Assembly: GCA_964496575.1 (NCBI GenBank)
Contig: CAZCAC010000005.1
Coordinates: 1 to 64,000 of the forward strand
Source: CAZCAC01 sp964496575
Lineage (GTDB): Bacteria; Planctomycetota; UBA1135; GCA-002686595
Length of the DNA: 64,000 bases
Direction: 5' to 3'
Shown: positions 54,478 to 63,874 of the stretch, piece by piece
How the letters are laid out: the number at the start of each line of letters is the position of its first letter
Position numbering within the stretch: the first letter of the stretch is position 1
Notes under the pieces: generated by a model
What the model was told of the DNA's origin: nothing
The model's database searches: none
Seen by the model: the letters and a program-made list of their open reading frames with translations, nothing else
Translations under genes and position numbers: made by a program

Positions 54478-57400
54478 TCACTGCTCGAGGATCAGCTCGA
54501 CCTCGGAGTCGCTCCCGGAGTAGATCTTCACCGGGGCGAGGTCGCTCGACAGCCCCCCGTGGTTGGCGTGGACCCGGTAGCGCCCCGGCGCGATTCCCTC
54601 GTAGCGGAAGCGTCCCTGTCCGTCGGAGTGGGAGCTGGTCCAGCTGGCGATGGGGCGCCCCCCCTCGGTGGTCACGTGAATGCTCGCGCCGCTCACCGGG
54701 AGACCGTCCACGCCCAGCACCGTCCCGACGACGGCACCACCCTCCTCGAGGTCGATGTCCAGGGTGTCGCGGACCTCGCCCTCGGCGAGGACGAGGTTCT
54801 CCAGGGTCACCGCGCCCTGTTCGGATCCGCCCCCCGAGCTGCGCCGGCGTCGCGGCGACATCGGCGTCACCCGGAGCACGTAGCTCCCGCCCTCGAGGTG
54901 CCTCAGCTCGTAGTGGCCTTCTTCGTCGGTGCCGACCGAACGGCGCGGGTAGTGGTGCTGGTGCTCCTCCTCGCCACCGTCCCCGAGATACTCGAGCTCC
55001 ACCTGGCAGTACGACGCCGGGGACCCGCTGGAGTCGCGGATCACGCCGGAGATCTCGCCGGTGGGCAGCTCGAAGTCGATCCGCACCGCCTCCTGCCGGG
55101 GCACGTCGCGCCCGAAGTGCAGGCGTCCCGTGCTCTGGGTGCCGACCTGGAAGTCGTAGTGCCCCGCCTCGCCGACGACGATCTGCCAGCTTCCGTCTCC
55201 GCCTGTCCGGGCCGCTCCCTTGTCCTCCCCGTCGCCGCTCGCCTCGCAGGAGACGACGACGTTCGCCACCGGCGAGCCCCCGCTGGTGACCGTCCCGTGG
55301 AGGCGAATCGGGCTCGACGGCGGAGCACCGAGCACGACGTGCGCATGCTGTCCCTCGTGAACGCTCACCCGCTCGGAGCTGGCGAGCGACCGGCGGAGGA
55401 CCCAGTCCGGCTCGCCCTCTTCGATCGACTCCGCCTCGAGCTCCAGCTCGTACGTGCCGGGGTCGAGGCCGGTCACCTCGAAGCGTCCGGTGGAGTCGGT
55501 GTGCACGGTCCTCCAGTAGCTCAGGCCCTGGCGACCGCGGATCGTGACCTCACGCTCGTCGAGACTGCCGCTGGAGGGGTGCACCTCGCCGGTGAGCCGC
55601 GCCGCCTCGCGCAGGTGGCAGGCGACTCCGACCACCTCCTCGGCCGGGGGCACGTCGATGAGCAGCGGCAGGCTGCTGGCCGAACCCTCGATCCCCGCGA
55701 CGATCTGCACACGCCCCGGGACGATCTCGCGCGCCTCGAAGAGCCCTTCCTCGTCGCTGGTCGCATCCCCGCCCCAGTAGCCCATGCGACCGAAGCTGCC
55801 TCCGTAGTCCTCCTCGTCCTCCTCCGGGGCTTCCTCGATCCACACTGTCGCCCCGGAGACCGGAGCGCCGCTCGGGTCCCGGACGATCCCGTGGACCTCG
55901 GCCAGGCGCGGAGCGACGAGCTCGATCTCCTGCGCGCCGGGAGAGACCACCTGCACCTCGTTCGAATGCGCGTGTCCGGTGGCCTTGGCGCTGATCGTCC
56001 AGGTGCCGTCGCGCAGACCGTCGACCTTGAACTCACCGTCGAGGCTGATCACGACGCGGTTGAAGCCGTCCTCTCGCTCCAGGTTCTCCGGCCCGCCGCG
56101 CTCCGGTCGGGCGGAGACCAGGAAGCGAGTCAGCGGCTCGCCGCGATCGTCGACGACGCGACCGGAGACGCTGTCCCCCTTCTCCAGGACCAGCAGCAGG
56201 CCGCTGGTGCCCGGCAGCACGTCCGCGACCTTCACCTTGAACATCGGGCCGCGCCGCTTGAGCTTCGGGTCCCGTCCCTCGAGCTCCCGCTCGCGGGCGC
56301 GCTCGAGGTCCTGAGGCCGATAGGACTTCGAGCTGGCGCGAACGACGCACGGCGAGTCCTCCAGCCCGGTGACGTGGAACGAACCGTCCGCCGCCGCCCG
56401 GGTCGTCCGGTTGTCGCCGAAGCCGAGGAGCATGCCGCCCGTCTTCCGCTCCTGATCGACGGTGACCATGGCGCCATCGGCGGGGGTCCCGTCGGGCCAC
56501 TGCACCTTCCCCGAGAGGAAGCCGCCTTCGTCCAGCAGGAGCTCGACCTCCTGTCGCCGCACCCCCGCGTGAAGGACACCGAGCTCCTTCTCCGTCGTCA
56601 GGTGGTCCTTCTCCCCCGCCTTCAACGTCACCTCACCGGCCGGGATCCCGAAGAAGGCGAACTGTCCGTCCTGTTCGGTCGGCTTCGACTGCCGGTGCCA
56701 GCCGTCCTCGATCGGGTCGCAGACGAGCTCCACGGAGACGCCGGCGCGCCCCACGCCCTTTGCGTCGACCACCTTGCCGAGCACCGTCGCCCCGAGGGTG
56801 AGCTCCGCGTCGAAGGTGGTGATCTCGCCGGACTTGACGCTCACCTCAGCCGCCTCGATCCCGCACCAGTACTCGCTCTCGACGGAGAGGTTGTACGAAG
56901 CTCCCGGCGGCAGGGCGGTCACCTCGTAGCTCCCGTCCGCGCGGAGGCGCGCGGTCCGGGAGAAGAAGCTCCCCGAGCTCCAGGAGACGACGCGCACCTG
57001 CGTCTTCGCCAGGGTCGTCTCGGTCCACTCGTGGCCCAGGGGCAAGGAGATCGTACCGGCGACGAGCCCTCCCAGCTTCGGCTCGAGCACCACCTGGTCG
57101 GGCAGGTCGCGAACGTTCACCGTGTGCTTCTCCGGCAGGTAGAGGTAGCGCCCTTGAATCGTGATCCACCCCTTGCTCGTCCCCTCGGCGAAGGCGACCC
57201 GGAACGTCTGGTCGTCCTTCAGGGCCGTGGTGTACTCCCGCCGGACGTCGCGCCTGTTCCGCTTGCCGCCGAAGCGTCGCCCACGCGCGGTGATCTCGAC
57301 CTTCCCGCCATCGAGGGGCAGCGCGCGGGGAAAGACGATCCGTCCATCGACCCACACCGCGTTCGAAGGGACCGACTCGGGCGTGCGAGCCGCCGTCACC

Positions 57401-57645
57401 CGCGCCGGCTCCTCCTCCTCTTCGAGCGCCGTGCGGTCGATCGACCCCTCGTCACCCGCCGGCGTGGGGTCGGGGAGGGGCGCCGGTCCGTCGGAGGCGA
57501 TCGGGAGGGGCGAGTCGACGGAAGGCGCGAGCTCCTCGAGGGGCTCGACCTCGGTCGAGGCCGGACCGGTGCGCATCGCGAACCAGGCGAAGACGAGGAG
57601 GGCGGCGAGCACGCCGAGCAGCGGTAGGAGGAGGGTGTTCTTCAT
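54478..57645 (-). CDS. Membrane-anchored protein with about eight carboxypeptidase-regulatory-like repeats
   Basis: This 1055-aa protein starts with an uncleaved-looking signal anchor (LLLPLLGVLAALLVFAWFAM) and an acidic Pro-rich stalk. At least eight domains of the carboxypeptidase-regulatory beta-sandwich type follow, each with the G-x-V-x-D-x-x-G-x-P-V-x-x-A-x-V pattern. Examples are ATVLGKVVDAKGVGRAGVSV (near 280), VSGRVVDDRGEPL (near 480), VHGIVRDPSGAPVSGATVWI (near 575), ISGVIRDSSGSPASYCQVEL (near 860) and AVVGTVLGVDGLPVSGASIH (near 970). Such repeats act as adhesive or structural modules. No enzyme domain is visible. It is monocistronic with its own terminator. Confidence 0.82.
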   Translation of the reverse strand: MKNTLLLPLLGVLAALLVFAWFAMRTGPASTEVEPLEELAPSVDSPLPIASDGPAPLPDPTPAGDEGSIDRTALEEEEEPARVTAARTPESVPSNAVWVDGRIVFPRALPLDGGKVEITARGRRFGGKRNRRDVRREYTTALKDDQTFRVAFAEGTSKGWITIQGRYLYLPEKHTVNVRDLPDQVVLEPKLGGLVAGTISLPLGHEWTETTLAKTQVRVVSWSSGSFFSRTARLRADGSYEVTALPPGASYNLSVESEYWCGIEAAEVSVKSGEITTFDAELTLGATVLGKVVDAKGVGRAGVSVELVCDPIEDGWHRQSKPTEQDGQFAFFGIPAGEVTLKAGEKDHLTTEKELGVLHAGVRRQEVELLLDEGGFLSGKVQWPDGTPADGAMVTVDQERKTGGMLLGFGDNRTTRAAADGSFHVTGLEDSPCVVRASSKSYRPQDLERARERELEGRDPKLKRRGPMFKVKVADVLPGTSGLLLVLEKGDSVSGRVVDDRGEPLTRFLVSARPERGGPENLEREDGFNRVVISLDGEFKVDGLRDGTWTISAKATGHAHSNEVQVVSPGAQEIELVAPRLAEVHGIVRDPSGAPVSGATVWIEEAPEEDEEDYGGSFGRMGYWGGDATSDEEGLFEAREIVPGRVQIVAGIEGSASSLPLLIDVPPAEEVVGVACHLREAARLTGEVHPSSGSLDEREVTIRGRQGLSYWRTVHTDSTGRFEVTGLDPGTYELELEAESIEEGEPDWVLRRSLASSERVSVHEGQHAHVVLGAPPSSPIRLHGTVTSGGSPVANVVVSCEASGDGEDKGAARTGGDGSWQIVVGEAGHYDFQVGTQSTGRLHFGRDVPRQEAVRIDFELPTGEISGVIRDSSGSPASYCQVELEYLGDGGEEEHQHHYPRRSVGTDEEGHYELRHLEGGSYVLRVTPMSPRRRRSSGGGSEQGAVTLENLVLAEGEVRDTLDIDLEEGGAVVGTVLGVDGLPVSGASIHVTTEGGRPIASWTSSHSDGQGRFRYEGIAPGRYRVHANHGGLSSDLAPVKIYSGSDSEVELILEQ

Positions 57646-57732
57646 CGGGGGGAGTGAGACGTCGAGGAGCGGCTGCGGATTCTACGCGTCGCCGCCCCGG
57701 GGATTCCCCGCGACCTGCGCGAGACCGGCGCA

Positions 57733-58485
57733 TCAGCCCCCGGAGCCGGGAGATCCCCCTCGCCGCGCCCCTGCGCGAGCGGCCACCAGCACCCCCACCC
57801 CCGCCGCGCCGCCCCGGCGCAGCACGCGGGCGCATTCCGAAGCCGTGGCTCCGGAGGTGAGCACGTCGTCGACCAGCCAGACGAAGCGACCGCGGAAGGG
57901 GCGCCGGAAGAGCCCCCGGACGGCGAAGACCCCGGCGACGTTGGCGCTCCGGGAAGCGCACCCGGGTGAGCCCTGCGGCTCGGTCCAGCGCCGCCGGCGC
58001 AGCGCCCGGACGAGCGGGAGGCCGCTCTCGCGGGCGATCACCCGGGCCAGCGCCGCCGCCTGGTCGTAGCCGCGCTCGAGGTGGCGGAGCGGGTGCAGCG
58101 GAATCGGAGCGAGCACCGCCGAGTGGCTCGACGGCTCTCCGCTGGCGAGGAGCACCCGGGCCAGCGCCTCGCCCAGCGGCTCGGCGAGGTCGCGGCGTCC
58201 CCCGTGCTTGAGGGCCAGGACCCACTCCCGCAGCGGGCTGCGCGGGTGACCGTAGTCCCCGAGGGTCAGGCAGCGCGAGAAGGCGGGAGGCTTGCGGGCG
58301 CACGCGTCACAGCGGTAGCCGTCGGGCAGCGAGGCGGCGATCGCCGCCGCGCAGCGGGCGCACCGCGGCCCCGCGGCCGTCTCCGGCAGGACGTGACGAT
58401 CGCAGGGATCAGGCGCGCCGCACAGCGGGCAGCGCGGAGGAAACAGCGCGTCGAGAAAGTCGTCGAAAGCCCCCCACCGCTCCAT
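57733..58485 (-). CDS. comF: ComF-family phosphoribosyltransferase-like protein
   Basis: This 250-aa protein starts MERWGAFDDFLDALFPPRCP. The N-terminal half has zinc-binding-like cysteine pairs (CPLCGAP, CARCAAAI, CDACARKP) and the C-terminal half the phosphoribosyltransferase signature FVWLVDDVLTSGATASE with LERGYDQAAALAR. ComF is needed for DNA uptake in naturally competent bacteria and is often found alone; its partner comEC is not seen here. The 87 nt downstream hold no gene. Confidence 0.9.
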   Translation of the reverse strand: MERWGAFDDFLDALFPPRCPLCGAPDPCDRHVLPETAAGPRCARCAAAIAASLPDGYRCDACARKPPAFSRCLTLGDYGHPRSPLREWVLALKHGGRRDLAEPLGEALARVLLASGEPSSHSAVLAPIPLHPLRHLERGYDQAAALARVIARESGLPLVRALRRRRWTEPQGSPGCASRSANVAGVFAVRGLFRRPFRGRFVWLVDDVLTSGATASECARVLRRGGAAGVGVLVAARAGARRGGSPGSGG

Positions 58486-58541
58486 GGAACCCCGACGGCG
58501 GTTCCGTCGCGTTCCTGAAGAGACGCCCGGCGCCGGGGCCG

Positions 58542-58604
58542 GTCACGCCTCGGCGGGACGTTGTTCGAGCCCCGTCACGCGTCGGGGGGCGTTATTCGAG
58601 CCCC
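58542..58604. repeat. Two imperfect direct repeats of about 32 bp
   Basis: 58542-58573 and 58574-58604, both starting GTCACGC and ending TTCGAGCCCC, about 85 percent identical. They lie between comF and the membrane-protein gene, whose stop is just beyond. Confidence 0.8.
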
Positions 58605-58612
58605 GCCGGGTC

Positions 58613-59242
58613 TCAGGCGATGCCTTCCTCGAGCTCCGCTTCCTCGTTCTCGATCGCCACCGCCTCGCGCCCCACCGCCGCGCTCGACGGGTGCGGCACG
58701 CAGACCTTCTGCCGCAGTCTCGCGACGTAGGACTCCACGGTGTCGTCGGAGTGGGAGGTGAGCCCGAAGAGCTCCCCTACCTCGCGCGACAGCGCGAGGT
58801 CCGCCTCGAAGTCGGCGGGGTGGGTGCGGAAGTACTCGCGCACGTATCTCCGGAAGGCGAGCAACGACCACCACCAGCTGGCCAGGAGCAGCGCGACGGC
58901 CAGCACCACCACGATGCCGATCCACAGGGCGGGGAAGGTGCGCTCGACGCCCTCGGGGACCGGGCTGTAGTGGCCGTAGAGCTGCAGGCCGAAGCCGGCG
59001 AGCAGGAAGCCGAAGCCGACGTTGACCTGGACCCGGTGGAAGATGTACTCGCGGATCTTGCGCAGGTGCTGGGTCGCTCGTCCGAAGCGCTCGACCACCA
59101 GCTGCCGCGGGTGGCGGAAGAGAATCGAATTGGCGAGCAGGAAGGAGCCCACGATGGCCAGCACCAGACCGATCCCCATCCAGTCCGGATGGGCCAGTCC
59201 ACCGCCCTCCGCGGGGCGCGCGATGATCCCGATGGCGAACAT
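58613..59242 (-). CDS. Conserved-looking membrane protein of unknown function
   Basis: The ATG at 59242 (MFAIGIIARPAEGGGLAHPD) gives 209 aa; an earlier ATG at 59287 would add 15 basic residues. Three hydrophobic segments are clear: IGLVLAIVGSFLLANSILF, GFGFLLAGFGLQLYG and WIGIVVVLAVALLLASWWWS. A soluble C-terminal tail follows, with an acidic end (EEAELEEGIA). No motif identifies it. It is divergent from gatC, and the 214-nt gap carries a -10-like TAGAAT for gatC. Confidence 0.7.
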   Translation of the reverse strand: MFAIGIIARPAEGGGLAHPDWMGIGLVLAIVGSFLLANSILFRHPRQLVVERFGRATQHLRKIREYIFHRVQVNVGFGFLLAGFGLQLYGHYSPVPEGVERTFPALWIGIVVVLAVALLLASWWWSLLAFRRYVREYFRTHPADFEADLALSREVGELFGLTSHSDDTVESYVARLRQKVCVPHPSSAAVGREAVAIENEEAELEEGIA

Positions 59243-59371
59243 GTCCGGGAAACTAGACCTCCGGGGCCTCAGGGGCAAGTCCCTCATCGACGGTTGATGC
59301 TCCCTCCCCGTAAAACGGGTCTGGAAGGCGCTGGAGGGGTCCCCCGCGTGGTTCCGGGCCCCCCGCGGTCG

Positions 59372-59377
59372 TAGAAT
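59372..59377 (+). promoter_or_regulatory. Candidate -10 element for gatCAB
   Basis: TAGAAT, 79 nt before the gatC ATG. At 17 bp upstream only a weak TGGTTC is found. Confidence 0.3.
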
Positions 59378-59456
59378 CGAGAGCCTCCCGTCCCCCGCCG
59401 AGGCCACCGCAGCCCGCGGTGCGGACCCGCCCCGCTCTCCTCCCGCCGCCAACGCG

Positions 59457-59756
59457 ATGCCCGAAAACCCGCTGGAGCTCCTGAAGAAGACCGCCGAGCT
59501 CGCCCGCCTCGAGCTGGGCGAGGAGCAGGCCGCGAACCTCGCGGCCGAGATCGAGTCGATCCTCGCTCACTTCGCGATCCTCTCCACCGTCGACGTCGAG
59601 GGCATCGAGCCCACGCGGGGAGCGACGCCCCTCGAGGACGTCAAGCGCCCCGACGACCCGCGGCCGAGCCTCGAGGTGGAGGGCTCCCTGGCCGGCGCCC
59701 CCGATCGGCGCGGGGAGTTCTTCGGCGTGCCCAAGACGCTCGGGGGCGCGGAGTGA
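59457..59756 (+). CDS. gatC: Aspartyl/glutamyl-tRNA amidotransferase subunit C
   Basis: This 99-aa protein carries the GatC pattern: LLKKTAELARLELGEEQAAN in the first helix, ILAHFAILSTVDVEGIEPT in the second, and the end RGEFFGVPKTL, a variant of the usual FxVPKVL. GatC wraps around GatA and helps assemble the GatCAB complex. It is the first gene of gatCAB and overlaps gatA as GTGA. Confidence 0.95.
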   Translation: MPENPLELLKKTAELARLELGEEQAANLAAEIESILAHFAILSTVDVEGIEPTRGATPLEDVKRPDDPRPSLEVEGSLAGAPDRRGEFFGVPKTLGGAE

Positions 59757-61252
59757 AGCCCCCGGTCGGCCTCGACGCCGGGGCCTGGCGCGCGGGGATC
59801 GTCGAGGGGCGCTGGAGCGCGCGGGAGGGTGTCGAGGCCTCGCTCGGACGGGTCGACGCCCTCGACGGCGAGCTCCTCGCCTTCCGCCACCTGGACCGCG
59901 CCTTCGTGCGGCGGCGCGCGGACGAGTGCGACGCGGCCCTCGCCGCCGGCGAGGTGCCGGGACCGCTCTTCGGAGTACCGGTCGCGTTGAAGTCGAACAT
60001 GTGCCTCGCGGGACAGGTGACCGACTGCGGCAGCCGCCTGCTGGAGTCGTACCGCCCTCCCTACACGGCGACCTTCGTCGAGCGGCTACAGGACGCCGGC
60101 GCGATCCCCTTCGGCACGACGCAGATGGACGAGTTCGCGATGGGCTCCTCCTGCGAGAACTCCGCGTTCGAGTGCGCGCGCAATCCCTGGGACCCCTCGC
60201 GCACGCCCGGCGGATCGTCGGGGGGCGGCGCCGCGGCGGTCGCCGCGTCGATGGTTCCCCTCGCCCTGGGCTCGGACACCGGGGGATCGGTGCGGCAGCC
60301 GGCGGCGTTCTGCGGCATCTTCGGGCTGAAGCCGACGTACGGTCGGGTCTCCCGCTACGGGCTGGTGGCCTTCGGCTCCTCGCTCGATCAGGTGAGTCCG
60401 TTTGCGCGTAGTATCGCTGATCTCGAGCGCTTGATGGAGGTGATCAGCGGCCACGACCCGCGCGACTCGACGAGCTTGCCGTACCCCTCGCTGGAGCCGG
60501 AGCGCCCCGCCGAGGTGAAGCGTCTCTCCGGCGTGCGCATCGGCGTGCCGGCCGAGTACTTCGACGAGGCGATCGCGCCGGGGGTACGCGAGGCGTGCGA
60601 AGGGGCGCTCACCATCTTCGAACGCCTGGGCGCGGAGCTGGTGCCCATCGAGCTCCCGCACACGCCCTATGCGATCCCCACCTACTACGTCGTCGCCATG
60701 GCGGAGGCTTCGAGCAACCTGGCGCGCTTCGACGGCGTGGTGTACGGCAAGCGGGAGCCGGGCGACGGCACGCTACAGGGGATGTTCTCCGCGACTCGCG
60801 AGGCGGGTTTCGGGCACGAGGTGAAGCGGAGGATCCTGCTCGGCACCTACGTCCTGTCGGCGGGCTACTACGACGAGTGGTACGGCCGCGCGCAGAGGGT
60901 GCGCACGCTGCTCTGCCGAGACTTCGAAGCGGCGTTCGAGAAGGTGGACCTGATCGCCGGCCCGACGGCGCCGACGCCGGCGTTTCCCCTCGGGGAGCGC
61001 GTGAAGGACCCGATCGCCATGTACCTCTCCGACATCTGTACCGTGCCGACGTCACTCGCCGGCCTTCCGGCGCTCAGCCTGCCCTGTGGTTTCGCCGCCG
61101 TGGAGGACGGCCCCGAGCTGCCGGTCGGCCTGCAGCTCATCGGCCCGGCGCTCTCCGATGCGCGCCTCTTGCGGGTGGCCGCGGCCTTCGAGATGGAGAC
61201 CGACTTCCACCTCCGACGTCCCCCTCTCGCCGATCCCGGAGGGGTCTCATGA
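59753..61252 (+). CDS. gatA: Aspartyl/glutamyl-tRNA amidotransferase subunit A
   Basis: The GTG at 59753 gives 499 aa. The amidase-signature triad pieces are visible: the lysine in FGVPVALKSNMCLAGQ, the cis-serine in PGGSSGGGAAAVAASMVP, and the nucleophilic serine in SDTGGSVRQPAAFCGIFGLK. GatA releases ammonia from glutamine, which GatB uses to amidate misacylated Glu-tRNA(Gln) or Asp-tRNA(Asn). The start overlaps gatC and the stop overlaps gatB. Confidence 0.97.
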   Translation: MKPPVGLDAGAWRAGIVEGRWSAREGVEASLGRVDALDGELLAFRHLDRAFVRRRADECDAALAAGEVPGPLFGVPVALKSNMCLAGQVTDCGSRLLESYRPPYTATFVERLQDAGAIPFGTTQMDEFAMGSSCENSAFECARNPWDPSRTPGGSSGGGAAAVAASMVPLALGSDTGGSVRQPAAFCGIFGLKPTYGRVSRYGLVAFGSSLDQVSPFARSIADLERLMEVISGHDPRDSTSLPYPSLEPERPAEVKRLSGVRIGVPAEYFDEAIAPGVREACEGALTIFERLGAELVPIELPHTPYAIPTYYVVAMAEASSNLARFDGVVYGKREPGDGTLQGMFSATREAGFGHEVKRRILLGTYVLSAGYYDEWYGRAQRVRTLLCRDFEAAFEKVDLIAGPTAPTPAFPLGERVKDPIAMYLSDICTVPTSLAGLPALSLPCGFAAVEDGPELPVGLQLIGPALSDARLLRVAAAFEMETDFHLRRPPLADPGGVS

Positions 61253-62736
61253 CCGCGGTCCAACGCGAAGGAACGGAGTGGGTCTCCACGGCGACCGGCA
61301 CGCGGTGGGTCCCGGTGATCGGGCTCGAGGTGCACGCGCAGCTCTCCACCCAGACCAAGCTCTTCTGCGGCTGCGCGTACCGCTTCGGCGCGCCGCCCAA
61401 TTCGATCACCTGTCCGGTGTGCACCGGCCACCCCGGTGTCCTGCCGGTGCTCAACGCCGAGGCGGTGGAGCTCGCCGTCCGCGCCGCGCTGGCGCTCGGG
61501 GCGAACGTGGCGGAGCGCGCCAAGTTCGATCGCAAGCAGTACTTCTACTGCGACATCCCCAAGAACTACCAGATCTCGCAGTACGACGAGCCCTACTGCA
61601 CCGGCGGCGGGATCACGTTGCCGTCGGGGCGCGAGGTGCGCCTTCACCGGATCCACCTGGAGGAGGACGCCGGCAAGGCGATCCACGACCGCGGCGACAG
61701 CACGCTGGTCGACCTCAACCGCGCGGGCGTACCGCTGATCGAGTCGGTCACCGAAGCGGACATCGAGACGCCCGAGGACGCGTACGCGTACCTCACCGCG
61801 CTGAAGGAGGTGCTGATCTACGTCGGGGCCTCGAGTGCGGACATGGAGAAGGGCGAGCTGCGCTGCGACGTGAACGTCTCGGTGCACCCGGTCGGCGAGG
61901 AGTGGCGCACCAAGATCGAGGTGAAGAACCTCAACTCCTTCAGCAACGTGAAGGCGGCGCTGGAGTACGAGATCCCGCGCCAGATCGAGGCGTGGGAAGC
62001 GGACGACCCGGCGGCACACCCGGTGCAGGAGACGCGCCTCTTCGACGTCGACAGGGGGGAGACGCGGACGATGCGGATCAAGGAGGGCGAGGCGGACTAC
62101 CGCTACTTCCCCGACCCCGATCTGCCGCCGATCGTGATCGACGAGGTGTTCCGGGAGAAGCAGGCCGCGATGCTGCCCGAGCTGCCCGCGGCGCGCCGGG
62201 AGCGCTACCAGCGGACGATGGGGCTCTCCGCGTACGACGCGGGGGTGCTGACCGCCTCGCGGGACCTCGCGGACTTCTTCGAGACGACCGCGCGCCTCTC
62301 CGGGCAGTCGAAGGAGGCCGCGAACTGGATCGCCAACGAGGTGCTGCGGGCGCTGGGCGACGAGGAGTACGGAGCGAGCGCGATCGACGAGCTGCCGATC
62401 CGGCCCTTCGACCTCTCCGAGCTGATCGGCCTCGTGCGGGGCGGTACGGTGCACACCTCCGGCGCCCGCCAGATCCTGCGCGAGATGATGAAGACCGGCA
62501 AGGCGGCGGGCCAGCTGGTGCTGGAGCTGGGCCTGGAGCAGGTCCAGGACGACGACCAGCTCGAGTCGTGGTGCCGCGATGCATTGAAGGGCCGCGAGGA
62601 GATCGCGGCGCAGGTGCGGGAGGGCGTGGAGAAGGCCCTCGGCGCCCTGATCGGCCCGGTGATGCAGGCCTCGAAGGGCAAGGCGAACCCGCAGAAGGTA
62701 CGCGAGATTCTCAAGCGTCTCACCGCCGGCGAGTAG
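61249..62736 (+). CDS. gatB: Aspartyl/glutamyl-tRNA amidotransferase subunit B
   Basis: The ATG at 61249 overlaps gatA as ATGA and gives 495 aa. Family segments: PVIGLEVHAQLSTQTKLFCG, CPVCTGHPGVLPVLN (with the earlier CGC, a zinc site), YFYCDIPKNYQISQYDEPYC, FPDPDLPP, and the tail SKGKANPQKVREILKRLTAG (the YqeY-like domain). GatB activates and transamidates the tRNA-bound acid. The presence of GatCAB implies that glutaminyl- and/or asparaginyl-tRNA are made indirectly. Confidence 0.97.
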   Translation: MTAVQREGTEWVSTATGTRWVPVIGLEVHAQLSTQTKLFCGCAYRFGAPPNSITCPVCTGHPGVLPVLNAEAVELAVRAALALGANVAERAKFDRKQYFYCDIPKNYQISQYDEPYCTGGGITLPSGREVRLHRIHLEEDAGKAIHDRGDSTLVDLNRAGVPLIESVTEADIETPEDAYAYLTALKEVLIYVGASSADMEKGELRCDVNVSVHPVGEEWRTKIEVKNLNSFSNVKAALEYEIPRQIEAWEADDPAAHPVQETRLFDVDRGETRTMRIKEGEADYRYFPDPDLPPIVIDEVFREKQAAMLPELPAARRERYQRTMGLSAYDAGVLTASRDLADFFETTARLSGQSKEAANWIANEVLRALGDEEYGASAIDELPIRPFDLSELIGLVRGGTVHTSGARQILREMMKTGKAAGQLVLELGLEQVQDDDQLESWCRDALKGREEIAAQVREGVEKALGALIGPVMQASKGKANPQKVREILKRLTAGE

Positions 62737-62818
62737 AGAGCGCGCACCCACAACGCACCGCTCGCCGCGACAGCCCCGCTGTCACGGCGAGCTCTGCATT
62801 GAAACTCTGCGCTCTCTA
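62734..62818. terminator. Bidirectional terminator between gatB and the acidic secreted protein
   Basis: An inner 14-bp stem with one mismatch (62760-62773 with 62779-62792, loop 62774-62778) is enclosed by an outer perfect 10-bp pair (62734-62743 TAGAGAGCGC with 62809-62818). The outer arms contain the stop codons of both convergent genes. Confidence 0.75.
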
Positions 62819-63874
62819 CTCGTCGCCGCCCGCGACCATCTCCCAGGCCGCCTCGCCGGACACCTCGGCGGACATGACCATCGAGTGGGACTCGCCCATC
62901 GCGTCGATGTCGGCCTCGACGTCGGCCAGCACGGTGATGTCGCCCTTCATGTCGAAGCTGGCGACGTGTCCGGCGGCGAGGTTCCACAGGAGGGTCCCTT
63001 CCCCTTCGAACTCCAGGTCGATCGTGGCCACCACGTCGGCCTCGACGCCCATCTCACCGGCCTGCAGGTCGATCGCGGCCTGGATCAGCTCTGAGAGATC
63101 GATGCTGGCCTGGCCCTCGTAGTCGAAGGTGATCTCGCCGACCTCGATCTCGTCTTCCTCGCGGGAGCCGACGTACTTGCAGCGGATGACGAAGTCGTCG
63201 AAGGCCTCTTCGAACTGGGCCTCGAGCTCCTCCTTGAAGAGCGCCGCCATCTCCTCGGCTCCTTCCTCGTCGGGAGTGGTGATCCCGGGCATGCCGCCGG
63301 GAAAGAAGATCGACTCGAGACCTTCGCCCTTGATCTCCCACGTGTCGTCCACCGCGACCTCGTCGTCGGGCAGGAGGGCGAGGAGGTCCATGTCGATGTC
63401 GAGGTTCTCGAGGAGCTCCTCGTCCCCCTCTTCATCTCCGTGGTAGCTCGTGATGTACTCACCCTCGTCCTCGTCCCACTGGAACTGGACGGTGGCGTCC
63501 TCGAGCTCGGAGAACTCGTCGACGTTCTCGGCCTCGCTCTCGGGGCCCGCCTCGAGGGTCAGTTCGTCGAAGGTGCGCAGCAGGGTGAGCGCCCGCCCCT
63601 CGGCGATCTTGACGTACTCGTCGGTGACGCCGATGGTGGCGTTGACCAGGATCCCCTCTTCCATCGCACCGCCCATCGCCTCGGCGGGCATCTCCTGGCC
63701 GTCGACGCTCATGGTGAGGTCGTCGAGGTAGAAGGTCGTTTCGAAGGAGAGCTCCTTGGAGACGGTCAGGCCTTCCCCGGGCTCGAAGGTGACGTCGTCG
63801 CCGCTCCAGGTGAAGGCGAAGAGCGGCAGGGAGAGGAGGGGCAGGCCGAGGATCAGGCGTTTGGTGGTGTTCAT
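62816..63874 (-). CDS. Acidic secreted protein of unknown function
   Basis: The ATG at 63874 (MNTTKRLILGLPLLSLPLFA) gives 352 aa with a signal peptide. The mature chain is strongly acidic, with many Glu/Asp stretches (FQWDEDEGEY, GDEEGDEELLENLDIDMDLL, VGSREEDEIEVGEITF), and has very few Lys or Arg. Alternating hydrophobic strands (ITFDYEGQASIDL, VVATIDLEFEGEGTLLWNLA, ASFDMKGDITVLADVEADID) suggest a beta-rich fold. The overall pattern, with a V-x-D-D-T-W-E-I segment, recalls DUF-type lipocalin-like or LolA-like secreted proteins, but I cannot name a family. It is convergent with gatB. Confidence 0.75.
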   Translation of the reverse strand: MNTTKRLILGLPLLSLPLFAFTWSGDDVTFEPGEGLTVSKELSFETTFYLDDLTMSVDGQEMPAEAMGGAMEEGILVNATIGVTDEYVKIAEGRALTLLRTFDELTLEAGPESEAENVDEFSELEDATVQFQWDEDEGEYITSYHGDEEGDEELLENLDIDMDLLALLPDDEVAVDDTWEIKGEGLESIFFPGGMPGITTPDEEGAEEMAALFKEELEAQFEEAFDDFVIRCKYVGSREEDEIEVGEITFDYEGQASIDLSELIQAAIDLQAGEMGVEADVVATIDLEFEGEGTLLWNLAAGHVASFDMKGDITVLADVEADIDAMGESHSMVMSAEVSGEAAWEMVAGGDE

